From: Paractinoplanes brasiliensis
GTDB lineage: Bacteria > Actinomycetota > Actinomycetes > Mycobacteriales > Micromonosporaceae
NCBI RefSeq assembly: GCF_004362215.1
Contig: NZ_SNWR01000002.1
Coordinates: forward strand, 558,001-622,000
DNA length: 64,000 nucleotides
Direction: 5' to 3'
The first letter of the stretch is position 1. Each line of letters begins with the position of its first letter. A program made the position numbers and the translations under genes. Under the pieces are notes generated by a model that saw only the letters and a list, made by a program, of their open reading frames with translations, was not told the origin of the DNA and did no database searches. This document shows, piece after piece, positions 1 to 8,714 of the stretch.

Positions 1-5
1 CTGCC

Positions 6-1601
6 ATGACCGACGCACCCGCCAAGACCGACGTCGACAATCGCCTGCTCGGTGGGGCCACCTACCGCAGCCTGGGCGAACAGCAACTGTCCCCGGCCGA
101 GGAGCGGTTCGAGCGGGGCCGCCGTACGGTCGGCCTCTTCCTCGCGCCGGCCGTCGTGATCGTGTTCCTGGCGTTGCCGTTGAGCATCCCACCCAGCCAG
201 CAGGTGCTCGGCGGTCTGCTGCTCGGCGTGATCGTCCTGTGGGTGACCGAGGCGGTCCCGATCCCCATCGGCGGGCTGCTCGGCGTCGCCCTGATCGTGG
301 TGTTCGGGGTGGCCGAGGCGAGCGACGTGCTGGCGCCGTTCGGCTCGTCCACCGTGTTCACCTTCATCGGCGCCTTCATCCTCGCGCAGGCCATGCTCAA
401 GCACGGGCTCGCCCGCCGCTTCGCGTTCCGCATCCTGTCGCTGCCCGGCGTCGGCCGCTCGACCGCGCGCGTCATCGTCGCGTTCGGCGTCGTCACGTGC
501 CTGCTGTCGGCGTTCGTCTCGAACACCGCCACCGTGGCCATGCTCTTGCCCACGGCGCTGGGCATCCTCTCGGTCATCGCGAAGCTGCTGCAGGACCGAG
601 GCCTGGTCGAGCCCGGTTTCGACCCGACCCGGCTGCGGGTGGGCGCGGCGCTCATGCTGATGCTCGCGTACGGGGCCTCGGTCGGCGGACTGCTCACCCC
701 GGTCGGCTCGCCCCCGAACCTGATCGGGCGCGGGCTGATCGAGGAGGCCACCGGCGAGCGCATCTCGTTCGCGCAGTGGATGGCGGTCGCCGGGCCGATC
801 TGTCTTCTGATGTTCGTCGTGCTCGCGATCGTCCTGCTGCTGCTCAACAAGCCCGAGATCCGGCGCATCGAGGGTGTCGAGGATTACGTTGCCTCGCAGC
901 GCGCGAGCCTGGGCCGGTTCTCGGCTGCCGAGCGCAACACGTTGATCGCCTTTGTCGTCACGGTCGGGCTCTGGATCTTCCCGGGCATCGTCGCCGTGGT
1001 CGCGGGCACCGAGTCGGCCGTCTACGACACCGTCAGCGCCCGGCTCAACGAGGGCATCGTGGCGGTGCTGGGCGCGTCGCTGCTGTTCCTGCTGCCGACG
1101 TCGTGGCGATCGCGGGAGTTCACGCTCAACTGGAGCGACGCCGCGCGGATCGACTGGGGCACGATCGTGCTGTTCGGCACGGGCATCATCTTCGGCTCGC
1201 TGCTGGCCGACACCGGCCTGGCCGAGACGATCGGGCGGTCGAGCGCCGACGCGCTCGGGCTGGGCGGGACGTTCGCCATCACCGCGTTCGCCGTGATCCT
1301 GGCGATCGTCGTGTCGGAGACGACCAGCAACACCGCGTCGGCGGCGGTCGTGGTGCCCATCATCATCCCGATCGCGGCCGCGGCCGGGGCTGATCCGCTG
1401 GTGCCGGCGCTGGCGGCCACGTTCGCGGCGTCGTTCGGCTTCATGCTGCCGGTCTCGACACCCCAGAACGCGGTGGTCTACGGCTCGGGCATGGTGCCGA
1501 TCACCACGATGATCCGGTCCGGGGTCTCGTTCGACGTGCTCGGCGCGATCATCATCCTGCTCCTGCTGCCCCTGATGGTCGCCGCCGTGGGCCTCGGCTG
1601 A
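6..1601 (+). CDS. DASS/SLC13-family sodium:dicarboxylate (or sulfate) symporter
   Basis: The 531-residue protein is a polytopic membrane transporter with about 11-12 hydrophobic segments. It has the two duplicated hallmarks of the divalent anion:Na+ symporter family: SNTAT near residue 175 and SNTAS near residue 445, each followed by a Pro-containing loop (TPVGSPPNLIG and LPVSTPQNAVVYGSG). Known family members import C4-dicarboxylates, citrate, sulfate or phosphate using a sodium gradient; the substrate cannot be read from the sequence. The ATG at 6 opens the frame, but only five upstream bases are visible, so an earlier start outside the window is possible. It ends just before a transposase remnant and seems to stand alone. 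Confidence 0.9.
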   Translation: MTDAPAKTDVDNRLLGGATYRSLGEQQLSPAEERFERGRRTVGLFLAPAVVIVFLALPLSIPPSQQVLGGLLLGVIVLWVTEAVPIPIGGLLGVALIVVFGVAEASDVLAPFGSSTVFTFIGAFILAQAMLKHGLARRFAFRILSLPGVGRSTARVIVAFGVVTCLLSAFVSNTATVAMLLPTALGILSVIAKLLQDRGLVEPGFDPTRLRVGAALMLMLAYGASVGGLLTPVGSPPNLIGRGLIEEATGERISFAQWMAVAGPICLLMFVVLAIVLLLLNKPEIRRIEGVEDYVASQRASLGRFSAAERNTLIAFVVTVGLWIFPGIVAVVAGTESAVYDTVSARLNEGIVAVLGASLLFLLPTSWRSREFTLNWSDAARIDWGTIVLFGTGIIFGSLLADTGLAETIGRSSADALGLGGTFAITAFAVILAIVVSETTSNTASAAVVVPIIIPIAAAAGADPLVPALAATFAASFGFMLPVSTPQNAVVYGSGMVPITTMIRSGVSFDVLGAIIILLLLPLMVAAVGLG

Positions 1602-1621
1602 CCCGCACGGAGGGGGCCGGC

Positions 1622-1790
1622 TCCCGACCGGCGCGGTGGGCGGTGGTGGGCCCGTTGCTGGAGGCGTGGAAAGCGAGGCATCCGTCGGTGCCGGGGCATC
1701 AAGGGCCGCTACTCGTTGCGGGAGATCCTCAACTCGATCCTCCATCAGAACCGGACCGGTTGTCAGCGGGCGTACCTGTGCGCTGACGCG
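1622..1790 (+). pseudogene. IS5-type transposase N-terminal remnant (frameshifted)
   Basis: Two overlapping frames together read like the start of an IS5/DUF4096-type transposase. The first frame (from about 1631) gives ARWAVVGPLLEAWKARHP. The next frame (from about 1698) gives GRYSLREILNSILHQNRTGCQ and then loses similarity. Intact relatives continue with a WRYLPHD-like segment, which is degraded here. A frameshift near 1700 and the missing catalytic part make this a dead fragment. No terminal inverted repeats were recognised. Confidence 0.75.
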
Positions 1791-1792
1791 CG

Positions 1793-3871
1793 TCACGCCG
1801 GTGCGGTGATGGATGTGATCAGATTCGTCACGATGCTCTGGGCCCGTGCGCAGGCATCGGCCACCTGGTCCGCCGGTACGGGACGGCTGAGTGCGAATCC
1901 CTGGGCATAGTCACAGTTCATCGCCCGCAGAGAGCGCAGCGCGTCGAGGTCCTCAACCCCTTCCGCCACGACCGAGAGGCCGAGGTTGTGACCGAGGTCG
2001 ATGGCGCTGCGGACCATGACGGCGTCCGGCGTCGTGCCGGACAGGTCGCTGCCGAGGTCCCGGACGAACGTCCTGTCGATCTTCAACTCGTCGGCCGGGA
2101 CGAGACGGAGTTGCACCAGCGAGCTGAAGCCCGTGCCGAAGTCGTCGACCGACACGCTGATGCCGTGTTCGCGGACCTCGCGTATCGCGCTGACGGCACG
2201 GTCCGGATCGGCCATGATGCTGGTCTCGGTGAGCTCGAGGCGGAGCAGGTGCGGCGGGAGTCCCGCGTCACGCAGTGCCGCCAGGATCACGGCGGTGAAG
2301 TCCGGATCGATGAGGCACCGGGGTGACACGTTCACCGCGACGGCGTAGGGGAGTCCTTCGGCGAGCCACCTCGCCCCTTGCCGTACCGCCTCGCCCAGCA
2401 GGTGGTAGGTCAGCCGGACCTCCAGGCCGCGTTGCTCGGCGATGGGCAGGAACGTGGCGGGTGGGAGAAGCCCTCGCTCCGGGTGCTGCCAGCGGACGAG
2501 CGCCTCGACCGAGGTCGCCGCGCCGTCGGACAGGCGCACCTGCGGCTGGTAGTGCAGCTGCAGCTGGGCCGCGGGGTCGCCGGTCTCCAGCAGGGTCCGC
2601 AACTCGGCGAACAGCTGCATCCGTTCCGGCATCTCGGTGTCCGTGTCGACGTCGTACACCTCAACTCCACCGCCGTTGGCCTTCGCGCGGTACATCGCCG
2701 CGTCCGCGTGCCGCAGAAGTTCGTCCTCGCCGGTGCCGTGCATCAGGCCGAACGCGAGGCCGAGGCTGCCGCTGACGGCCGCGGGGCGACCGTCGAGCAG
2801 GAAGTCCCGGCGCAGCTCCTCGACGAGTTGTCCAGCGGTCTCGCGCGCGGCCGACACGGTGGCCACCCGCGGTAGCAGCACCGCGAACTCGTCGCCGCCG
2901 AGGCGTGCGACGACGCCGTCGGCGCCGACCGCATCGGACAGGCGGCGGCCGGCCTCCTGCAGGACCTGGTCCCCGGCGTGGTGGCCGAGAGTGTCATTGA
3001 CAGCCTTGAAGCCGTTGAGGTCGACGATCATCAGCGCGACGTGCCGGTCGCCGCCGGGAAGGAGCCCGGCCAGGGCGACTTTGGTCCGGCTGGCAAACAG
3101 TGTCCGATTCGCGAGGCCCGTCAGAGGGTCGTGCAGTGCCTGCTGGCGGCTGGCCTCGGCCTGCTCGACCAGCCTGCGTTGGTGTCCGAGAACGATGCGC
3201 AGAACGATGGCAGCGAGTGTCAGGCCGACTCCGAAGCCGACCACGATACCGATCAGAAGCCGCAGCTGGGTCAGGCGCAGCTGCTCGACCTGCTTCTGGG
3301 CAGCCTCATGGACAGTGCGCGACACCTCGTCGATGTCGTCCTGCAGGATGTAGAACGCCGGCGTGACCTCCAGGCGGTCGAGCCGGATATGGGTGGAGTC
3401 GCTCTCGGCGATGAGGGTCATCTGCCGTTCGGCCAGCGCGTGGAAGTCGTCGTGCTCGGCCCGCAAGCGCAACGCGTCCTCCCGGGTCTGTCCCGGACCG
3501 GTCGCGGCGAGCTCGGCAAGCAGGTCGTCGGCGGACTTCCCGACCTGGTCGAAGCGTTGTTTGACGGCGACGGACGGCTCGATCTGGTAGTGTCTGAGGT
3601 TCACCTCCTCCATCGCGATCGCGATGCGCGTCTCGGAGAACAGCGCGTCGATCTTCAGGACATGGCTCTGTTGCTCGGTCGCCCGGGTGGTGTGCACGGT
3701 TCCCTGGATGACGTAGGCGGCCAGGGCCAGCAGAACTGCCCCCAGCGCGGCGGTCATCGCGACGCTGCGGCCCTGCCGAACCGCCGTCCCCGGGGCAGCC
3801 GCATCTCCACCCCTGGACCTCCACCTGATCACGGCATTCTTTTCGGCAGCGAATCGGCGAGTTGAAGGCAC
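1793..3871 (-). CDS. membrane-bound GGDEF-EAL cyclic-di-GMP signalling protein
   Basis: The 692-residue protein has TM helix 1 (about 38-58), a helical extracytoplasmic sensor region (about 60-200, no named domain recognised, CHASE3/4HB-like in composition), TM helix 2 (about 205-228), a GGDEF domain with intact GGDEF (about 324-328) and an EAL domain with intact EAL (about 453). EAL-domain metal and catalytic motifs are present: NVSP, ELTET, DDFGTG, LKID and AEGVE. Both diguanylate cyclase and phosphodiesterase activity are therefore possible. No RxxD inhibitory site is seen five residues before GGDEF. The GTG at 3871 is the longest start; internal starts exist. It is divergent from the binding-protein gene at 3936, with a 64-bp gap. 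Confidence 0.92.
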   Translation of the reverse strand: MPSTRRFAAEKNAVIRWRSRGGDAAAPGTAVRQGRSVAMTAALGAVLLALAAYVIQGTVHTTRATEQQSHVLKIDALFSETRIAIAMEEVNLRHYQIEPSVAVKQRFDQVGKSADDLLAELAATGPGQTREDALRLRAEHDDFHALAERQMTLIAESDSTHIRLDRLEVTPAFYILQDDIDEVSRTVHEAAQKQVEQLRLTQLRLLIGIVVGFGVGLTLAAIVLRIVLGHQRRLVEQAEASRQQALHDPLTGLANRTLFASRTKVALAGLLPGGDRHVALMIVDLNGFKAVNDTLGHHAGDQVLQEAGRRLSDAVGADGVVARLGGDEFAVLLPRVATVSAARETAGQLVEELRRDFLLDGRPAAVSGSLGLAFGLMHGTGEDELLRHADAAMYRAKANGGGVEVYDVDTDTEMPERMQLFAELRTLLETGDPAAQLQLHYQPQVRLSDGAATSVEALVRWQHPERGLLPPATFLPIAEQRGLEVRLTYHLLGEAVRQGARWLAEGLPYAVAVNVSPRCLIDPDFTAVILAALRDAGLPPHLLRLELTETSIMADPDRAVSAIREVREHGISVSVDDFGTGFSSLVQLRLVPADELKIDRTFVRDLGSDLSGTTPDAVMVRSAIDLGHNLGLSVVAEGVEDLDALRSLRAMNCDYAQGFALSRPVPADQVADACARAQSIVTNLITSITAPA

Positions 3872-3935
3872 CTGGGCTCAGGTTGGTGCGGGCCCGGCCG
3901 ACATGAAGTCCTGAAGGCCGATCTGGGGAGTGCCC

Positions 3936-5093
3936 ATGCGCAGCAGGCTGTTGATCCTTGTCGCCGTGACGGCCGTGCTCACCGCGTCCGCCGGATGCAG
4001 TGGCAGCGGTTCCGCCACCGGCGAGAACGCGGCGAAACCCGGTCCCATTCTGCTGGGCACGCTGCTGCCGCTCACCGGGCGCAGCAGCCCCTCGGGGGAA
4101 TCGATGCGCAACGGTGCCCAACTGGCCGTCAACGAGGCCAATGCGGCCGGTGGTGTCCTTGGCCGCCAGGTCGAACTGGTCGTCGAGGACGACGCCTGTG
4201 ACCCAGGGACCGCCGTCACCGCCGCGCGGAGGATTGTCGACCGTGATATCGCCGCCTCGGTCGGCGGTTATTGCAGCAGCGCGACAGTGCCCACCCTCAA
4301 AATCTTGCGCGCTGCCGGGGTACCGATGATTGTGGCGCAGTCGAACTCCACCGACCTGCTCGCTCCCGGCTACGACAGCGTCTTTCTCATCTGTGGAACG
4401 GTCACCGCCGAGGCCGCCTTCGCCGTCGGCTGGATGAAGCAGCTGGGCGCGCGCCGCCTGGCGGTCGTCGACGACGGCACCAGCTTCCCGGCAACGCTCG
4501 CCGCGTCGACGATCAGCGAGGCCAAACGCACCGGCGATCCGGCCCTGGTGGCCGAGTTGCACCTGAGCCAGGGCGCACCGAGTTACGCCCGGGCGGCTCA
4601 GGCCGTGATCACGAGCAAGGCCGACGTCGTCTACTACACCGGCTACTACGGCGAAGCCAACCAATTCATCAAGGACCTGCGGACCGGCGGATACCGCGGA
4701 AAGATCGTCGTCGGCGACGGGGCCACCGACGGCCCTCTGCTGGCCAACCTCACGGCGGAAGAGCGCCGGGGCGTGTACGGCACCGCCCTGCTCTTCCCCG
4801 AATTCATGCCGGAGCTGAAGGACTGGTCGCAACGCTATCAGTCGGCCTTCGGCTCGGCTCCCGGCTCCTCGACGGTGGAGGCGTACGACGCCGTCAACGT
4901 CGCCCTCGACGCGATCAAGCGCGCCGGCACCGTCGCTCACGAGGCAGTACGCGAAGCCATCAGCACCACGAACATGCAAGCGATGTCCGGTCCAATGAGC
5001 TTCAACGCCGACGGCACCCGCACCCAGCCGAAGTTCCTCCTGCTGCGGGCCGAGAAGGACGGTTTCCAGCTCGAACAGGCGTCCTCCGGCTGA
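3936..5093 (+). CDS. Leu/Ile/Val-binding-protein-like lipoprotein (type I periplasmic binding protein)
   Basis: The roughly 385-residue protein begins with a lipoprotein signal peptide ending in a lipobox (TASAGC). It continues as a type I periplasmic binding fold of the branched-chain amino acid/amide family, with typical segments such as LLPLTGRSSPSG, NEANAAGGVLGRQVELV, DDACDPGTAV and SSATVPTLKIL. The ATG at 3936 is preferred over the in-frame GTG at 3930 because GGGGAG lies five bases before it. No permease or ATPase genes follow, so it is an orphan binding protein. The divergent GGDEF-EAL gene suggests it could present a ligand to that sensor rather than feed a transporter; this is inference. 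Confidence 0.85.
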   Translation: MRSRLLILVAVTAVLTASAGCSGSGSATGENAAKPGPILLGTLLPLTGRSSPSGESMRNGAQLAVNEANAAGGVLGRQVELVVEDDACDPGTAVTAARRIVDRDIAASVGGYCSSATVPTLKILRAAGVPMIVAQSNSTDLLAPGYDSVFLICGTVTAEAAFAVGWMKQLGARRLAVVDDGTSFPATLAASTISEAKRTGDPALVAELHLSQGAPSYARAAQAVITSKADVVYYTGYYGEANQFIKDLRTGGYRGKIVVGDGATDGPLLANLTAEERRGVYGTALLFPEFMPELKDWSQRYQSAFGSAPGSSTVEAYDAVNVALDAIKRAGTVAHEAVREAISTTNMQAMSGPMSFNADGTRTQPKFLLLRAEKDGFQLEQASSG

Positions 5094-5115
5094 CGGCGAA
5101 CCGCCCTTCCGACGG

Positions 5116-5136
5116 GCCCCGGCGGCCGCCCGGGGC
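5116..5136 (+). terminator. GC-rich hairpin after the binding-protein gene
   Basis: A seven-base inverted repeat (GCCCCGG / CCGGGGC) with a seven-base loop lies 23 bases after the stop codon of the binding protein. No U-tract follows, as is usual in high-GC actinobacteria. Confidence 0.4.
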
Positions 5137-5309
5137 AAGAACCTCAACGCCCGCTCGACCTCAACGAGTCCACGGCCACCCGCTGGTGCGCGCGGCGGCG
5201 CTTGTCCACGAGGCGAGCGGCCCGGTGATCCATCGCGCGGCCGTTCTGACCGGCCGGTCGATTCCCGGGGAAGTTGCGACGGTGCACTGAACAACGCCTG
5301 CACGATTCC

Positions 5310-5342
5310 ATTCAGTAAATGTCAAGTCGATCTCGCCACCCT
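5310..5342 (+). promoter_or_regulatory. SARP-type bipartite element and promoter of the oxidoreductase operon
   Basis: ATTCAGT (5310-5316) and GTCAAGT (5321-5327) are spaced at 11 bp, and a weak -10-like CACCCT starts 9 bp further on (5337-5342). The same arrangement occurs before the genes at 13959 and 18229. Paired heptamers in one helical turn, set 8-9 bp before the -10, are the known architecture of SARP-activated promoters. A lone inverted first-heptamer match (ACTGAAC) lies at 5286-5292. Confidence 0.6.
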
Positions 5343-5361
5343 TGTTCAAAAGGGAGCGCAC

Positions 5362-7911
5362 ATGACTGACATTGAGGAAGCCGACGTCGTCGTGATCGGC
5401 TCGGGAATGGGCGGTCTCGCGGCGGCCCGGGCCATCGCGCAGTTCGGCGACCGCCGCGTGCTGATCCTCGAACAGCACTACACGATCGGCGGAATGACCC
5501 ACGAATTCACCCGCGCGGGGCAATACCATTTCGGAACCGGGCTGCATTACATGAGCGCGGACGCCGGGCCGTTCCTGGAATTCATGACGGACGGGCGGGC
5601 GCAACTGTCGCCGCTGCCCGCCGACTACGACGTTCTGCACTTCCCCGAGTTCGATTTCGCCGTGCCGGCCACCTGGGAACGGTTCCGTTCGCGCCTGGTC
5701 GAACATTTCCCGGACGAAACTGCTGCCATCGACGCCTTTTTCCGCACCACCCGGCGAGCGATGATCGGGCTGGCCGCCCGCAACGTCCTCGCTTCGTTTC
5801 CGGCCGCTGTGCGTAACGTCGGCACGCCTCTGGTCCGAACGCTGTTCCCGGCGGCATACCGATCGGTGTCCCATCAGGTCTCCCGCAGCTTTCGCGACCC
5901 GCGGCTACGTGCCATTTTCGCCGCCCGATGGGGCCTTTACGGAACGGCGCCGCGGTCGAGCGCGTTCGGCTATCACGCCGCCGTTCCCCTGACCTTCTTC
6001 ATGAACGGCACCGCCCATCCGGTCGGCGGTCCGGCCGAGCTGGGCCGGATCATCGTGGAGATCCTTCAGCGGTACGGCGTGCAGGTGCGCCCACGGCAAC
6101 GCGTCATCGAAGTGCTGGTCGAGAGGGGCCGGGTAACCGGCGTGGACGTCGAGGACACCGCCGGCGGGCGCCGCTACCGGGTGCGTTCCGGCACTGTGGT
6201 CTCGGCGGCCGGCGTGCGGAACACGTACGCTCTCAGCCGGCAGAACCGGCGGCTGGAGAAGCTGCCGGCGGAGATGTCGGCCCTGATGTTGTTCATCGGG
6301 TTGAAGCGGTCGCCGGTGGAATTCGGGCTCGGCGGCGAGAACCACTGGCTCATGCCCGACCTCGACGGCGACGGCACGCTGTACGTCTCCTTCCCCTCGC
6401 TCAACAATCCGGCCGCCCGGCACCACACGATGGAGGCACTCGAACTCGTCGCCCCGGACGTCGTCGAGCAATGGCGTGGAACGGCCGCGAACGATCGGCC
6501 CGAGAGCTATCAGGAGTTCAAGCAGCGGCTCGCGGAAAGGCTCCTCACCCGTCTGGAGCAGCAATGGCCCGGCCTGCGTGAGGAAATCGGCTTCACCGAG
6601 CTCGCGACCCCGCTGTCGTTCGAGACGTACCAGAACAGTGTCCAGGGATCCTTCTACGGCCTCGCGGCGACACCGCAACGACTGCGTTCGTCGGTGGCCG
6701 GCTGCCGCACCCCGGTCAAGGGCCTGTTCGTGGCGGGGCAGGACGCGTGGGGCTCCGGCGTGGTCGGTGCGCTGGCCGGTGGGCTGATGGCAGCGAACGC
6801 GGTGCTGAAACCGCGGCAGCTCGGCGCCCTGTGGGGCGCCATCCGGAAAGGGCCGCCGACTCGCGATCCGGCCACGCCGTGGCAGGGCTATCTGCGCGTG
6901 ACCGCGATCGAAGAATTGAGCCCTACCGTACGGCGTTTCCGTCTCGCATCGCTGGATTCCGGGCCGTTGCCGTTCACCTTCATCGCCGGCCAGTATCTGA
7001 AACTCGAGCTGCCCGTGGCGGTCGAGCCGATCGAACGGTCGTACTCGATCTGCACCGGACCCCAGCAAACCGCATTCCTGGACATCGCGGTCCGGCGGGA
7101 ACCGGATGGGCTCGGCTCGGTCTTCCTGCACCAGGAGGTGAAGACCGGACAGGCGCTGCGAGTAAGTGGTCCGCACGGCGAGTTCACCTGGAACGGCGGC
7201 CCGGGGACCGAGACGCTGCTGCTGATCAGCGGTGGTGTCGGGATCACCCCGCTGATGAGCGTGCTGACCGCGGCCGCCGACGCCGGCCACCGCGGCCGGA
7301 TCGTGCTGCTGGCCAGCTTCCGGGCCGAGAACGAGGTGCTCTTCGGCCCGGAACTGGCAGCTCTGCGGCACCGGCTGCCGGGCCTGGTGGTGAAGTTCGT
7401 CGTCACCGAGTGGTACGGCCGCATCGACGCGACCGAGCTGATGCCCTACGTGGACGGTGCCACTCGCGTCCACCTGTGCGGACCGGCGCCGATGATGCAG
7501 GACCTGATCGGGGCTCTGGCCGCACTGCGGGTGCCGCGGAAAGGCATTCACACCGAGGCGTTCGTGTCGGGAAGTGGCGGCCGGACCCGACGGGAACGAG
7601 CCCACGCGGTGGCCCTCGCGGCGGCGGCGAGCGGCGTCACGACGTACACGATCGACCTGGCCGGCGGCGGGACGGCTTTCCCCTGCCACCCCGGCCAATC
7701 GGTGCTCGACGCGGCCAACACCGCGGGCGTGCCCCTGCCCCAGTCGTGCGGGGAGGGCTCCTGCGGTACCTGCCGGGTGCGGGTGCTCAGCGGCGACTTC
7801 GAGACCGACAGCCGGGGCTTGTTGTCGGCGGCCGAGATCTCCGCGGGATGGCTGTTGGCCTGCCAGACCTTACCCACCAGCAACGTGACGATCTCTCCGG
7901 AGGCATTCTGA
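5362..7911 (+). CDS. CrtISO/RetSat-like FAD oxidoreductase fused to ferredoxin reductase and [2Fe-2S] ferredoxin
   Basis: The 849-residue protein has three modules. Residues 1-490 are a phytoene-desaturase/carotenoid-isomerase/retinol-saturase-type flavoprotein, with dinucleotide motif GSGMGG at 13-18, EQHYTIGGMTHEF near 40 and a C-terminal FAD motif (GLFVAGQDAWGSG). Residues about 508-745 are a ferredoxin-NAD(P)+ reductase module, with flavin motif RSYSI near 560 and GGVGITP near 624. Residues about 765-849 are a plant-type [2Fe-2S] ferredoxin with ligands C796, C801, C804 and C834. The fused chain could carry electrons from NAD(P)H to the N-terminal flavin; CrtISO is known to need reduced FAD. 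The RBS is AGGGAGC before the ATG. It heads an operon and overlaps the next gene by one base. The substrate is unknown. Confidence 0.88.
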   Translation: MTDIEEADVVVIGSGMGGLAAARAIAQFGDRRVLILEQHYTIGGMTHEFTRAGQYHFGTGLHYMSADAGPFLEFMTDGRAQLSPLPADYDVLHFPEFDFAVPATWERFRSRLVEHFPDETAAIDAFFRTTRRAMIGLAARNVLASFPAAVRNVGTPLVRTLFPAAYRSVSHQVSRSFRDPRLRAIFAARWGLYGTAPRSSAFGYHAAVPLTFFMNGTAHPVGGPAELGRIIVEILQRYGVQVRPRQRVIEVLVERGRVTGVDVEDTAGGRRYRVRSGTVVSAAGVRNTYALSRQNRRLEKLPAEMSALMLFIGLKRSPVEFGLGGENHWLMPDLDGDGTLYVSFPSLNNPAARHHTMEALELVAPDVVEQWRGTAANDRPESYQEFKQRLAERLLTRLEQQWPGLREEIGFTELATPLSFETYQNSVQGSFYGLAATPQRLRSSVAGCRTPVKGLFVAGQDAWGSGVVGALAGGLMAANAVLKPRQLGALWGAIRKGPPTRDPATPWQGYLRVTAIEELSPTVRRFRLASLDSGPLPFTFIAGQYLKLELPVAVEPIERSYSICTGPQQTAFLDIAVRREPDGLGSVFLHQEVKTGQALRVSGPHGEFTWNGGPGTETLLLISGGVGITPLMSVLTAAADAGHRGRIVLLASFRAENEVLFGPELAALRHRLPGLVVKFVVTEWYGRIDATELMPYVDGATRVHLCGPAPMMQDLIGALAALRVPRKGIHTEAFVSGSGGRTRRERAHAVALAAAASGVTTYTIDLAGGGTAFPCHPGQSVLDAANTAGVPLPQSCGEGSCGTCRVRVLSGDFETDSRGLLSAAEISAGWLLACQTLPTSNVTISPEAF

Positions 7912-8702
7912 TGACCACTCGCCGTTCTCTTCTCGCCGGATCCGCCGCTGTCACCGCCGGTGCCCTGCTCAACGCCCCGGCCGCGCACGCCGCAACCGTC
8001 CCGCCCCGGACCAAGCCGACTGTCGTGCTCGTTCACGGCGCGTTCGCCGACGCGTCCGGCTGGAACGGCGTCGCCGAGCGGCTGCTGCGCGGCGGCTACC
8101 CGGTGATAGCGCCGGCGAACCCGCTGCGTGGCGTGTCGGCCGACGCCGCATACCTGGCCGACGTCCTGGCCACCATCGCTGGTCCGACGGTGCTGGTGGG
8201 CCACTCGTACGGCGGGATGGTCATCACGAACGCCGCCGGCCGCAACCCGAACGTCCGCGCGCTGGTCTACGTGGCCGCGTTCGCACCCGACCAGGGGGAG
8301 AGCCTGATCGACCTCCAGAACCGCAGTCCCGGAACCCGGCTGACCGAGGCGGCCCTCGACTTCCGGCCGTACGGGGAGGGGCTCGTCGACGCGTACATCA
8401 AGGCCAGCGCGTTCCCTGGTGTCTTCGCCGGCGACGTGCCCGCGACGACCGCCCGGCTGATGTGGGCCGGCCAGCGACCGGCCGACCTGCGTGCCCTCGG
8501 CGAGCCGTCCGGAACGCCGGCCTGGACCAGCATCCCCTCCTGGTACCTCGCCGCCCGGAACGACCAGGTGCTGCCGATCGCCGCGCAGCGGTCCATGGCG
8601 AAGCGGGCCGGTGCACGAGTACGGGAGGTCGGCGCCTCGCACGTCGCGATGATCTCCCAACCGGCCGCCGTCGCCGATCTGATCAAACTCGCCGCCTGCT
8701 GA
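7911..8702 (+). CDS. Tat-exported alpha/beta hydrolase
   Basis: The 263-residue protein starts with a twin-arginine signal (TTRRSLLAGSA, cleavage after about residue 27, APAAHA). An alpha/beta hydrolase of the salicylate-esterase-like type follows: oxyanion loop VLVHGAFADASGW, nucleophile elbow GHSYGG, acidic residue in RNDQVLP and catalytic His in GASHVAM. The ATG overlaps the stop of the fusion oxidoreductase (TGATG), with GGAGG a few bases upstream, so translation is probably coupled. It is a clear paralogue of the cytosolic hydrolase at 13959. Esterase, lactonase or related activity is likely; the natural substrate is unknown. Confidence 0.85.
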   Translation: MTTRRSLLAGSAAVTAGALLNAPAAHAATVPPRTKPTVVLVHGAFADASGWNGVAERLLRGGYPVIAPANPLRGVSADAAYLADVLATIAGPTVLVGHSYGGMVITNAAGRNPNVRALVYVAAFAPDQGESLIDLQNRSPGTRLTEAALDFRPYGEGLVDAYIKASAFPGVFAGDVPATTARLMWAGQRPADLRALGEPSGTPAWTSIPSWYLAARNDQVLPIAAQRSMAKRAGARVREVGASHVAMISQPAAVADLIKLAAC

Positions 8703-8714
8703 GCCGGCCCGACC

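Noticed and set aside
1793..3871. Product-inhibition (RxxD) site in the GGDEF domain
   Set aside because: The four residues at the expected position before GGDEF are GADG, so no such site is present.
3306..5303. 665-codon reverse-strand open frame opposite the binding protein
   Set aside because: It has antisense-type composition and runs through two real genes and their divergent promoter.
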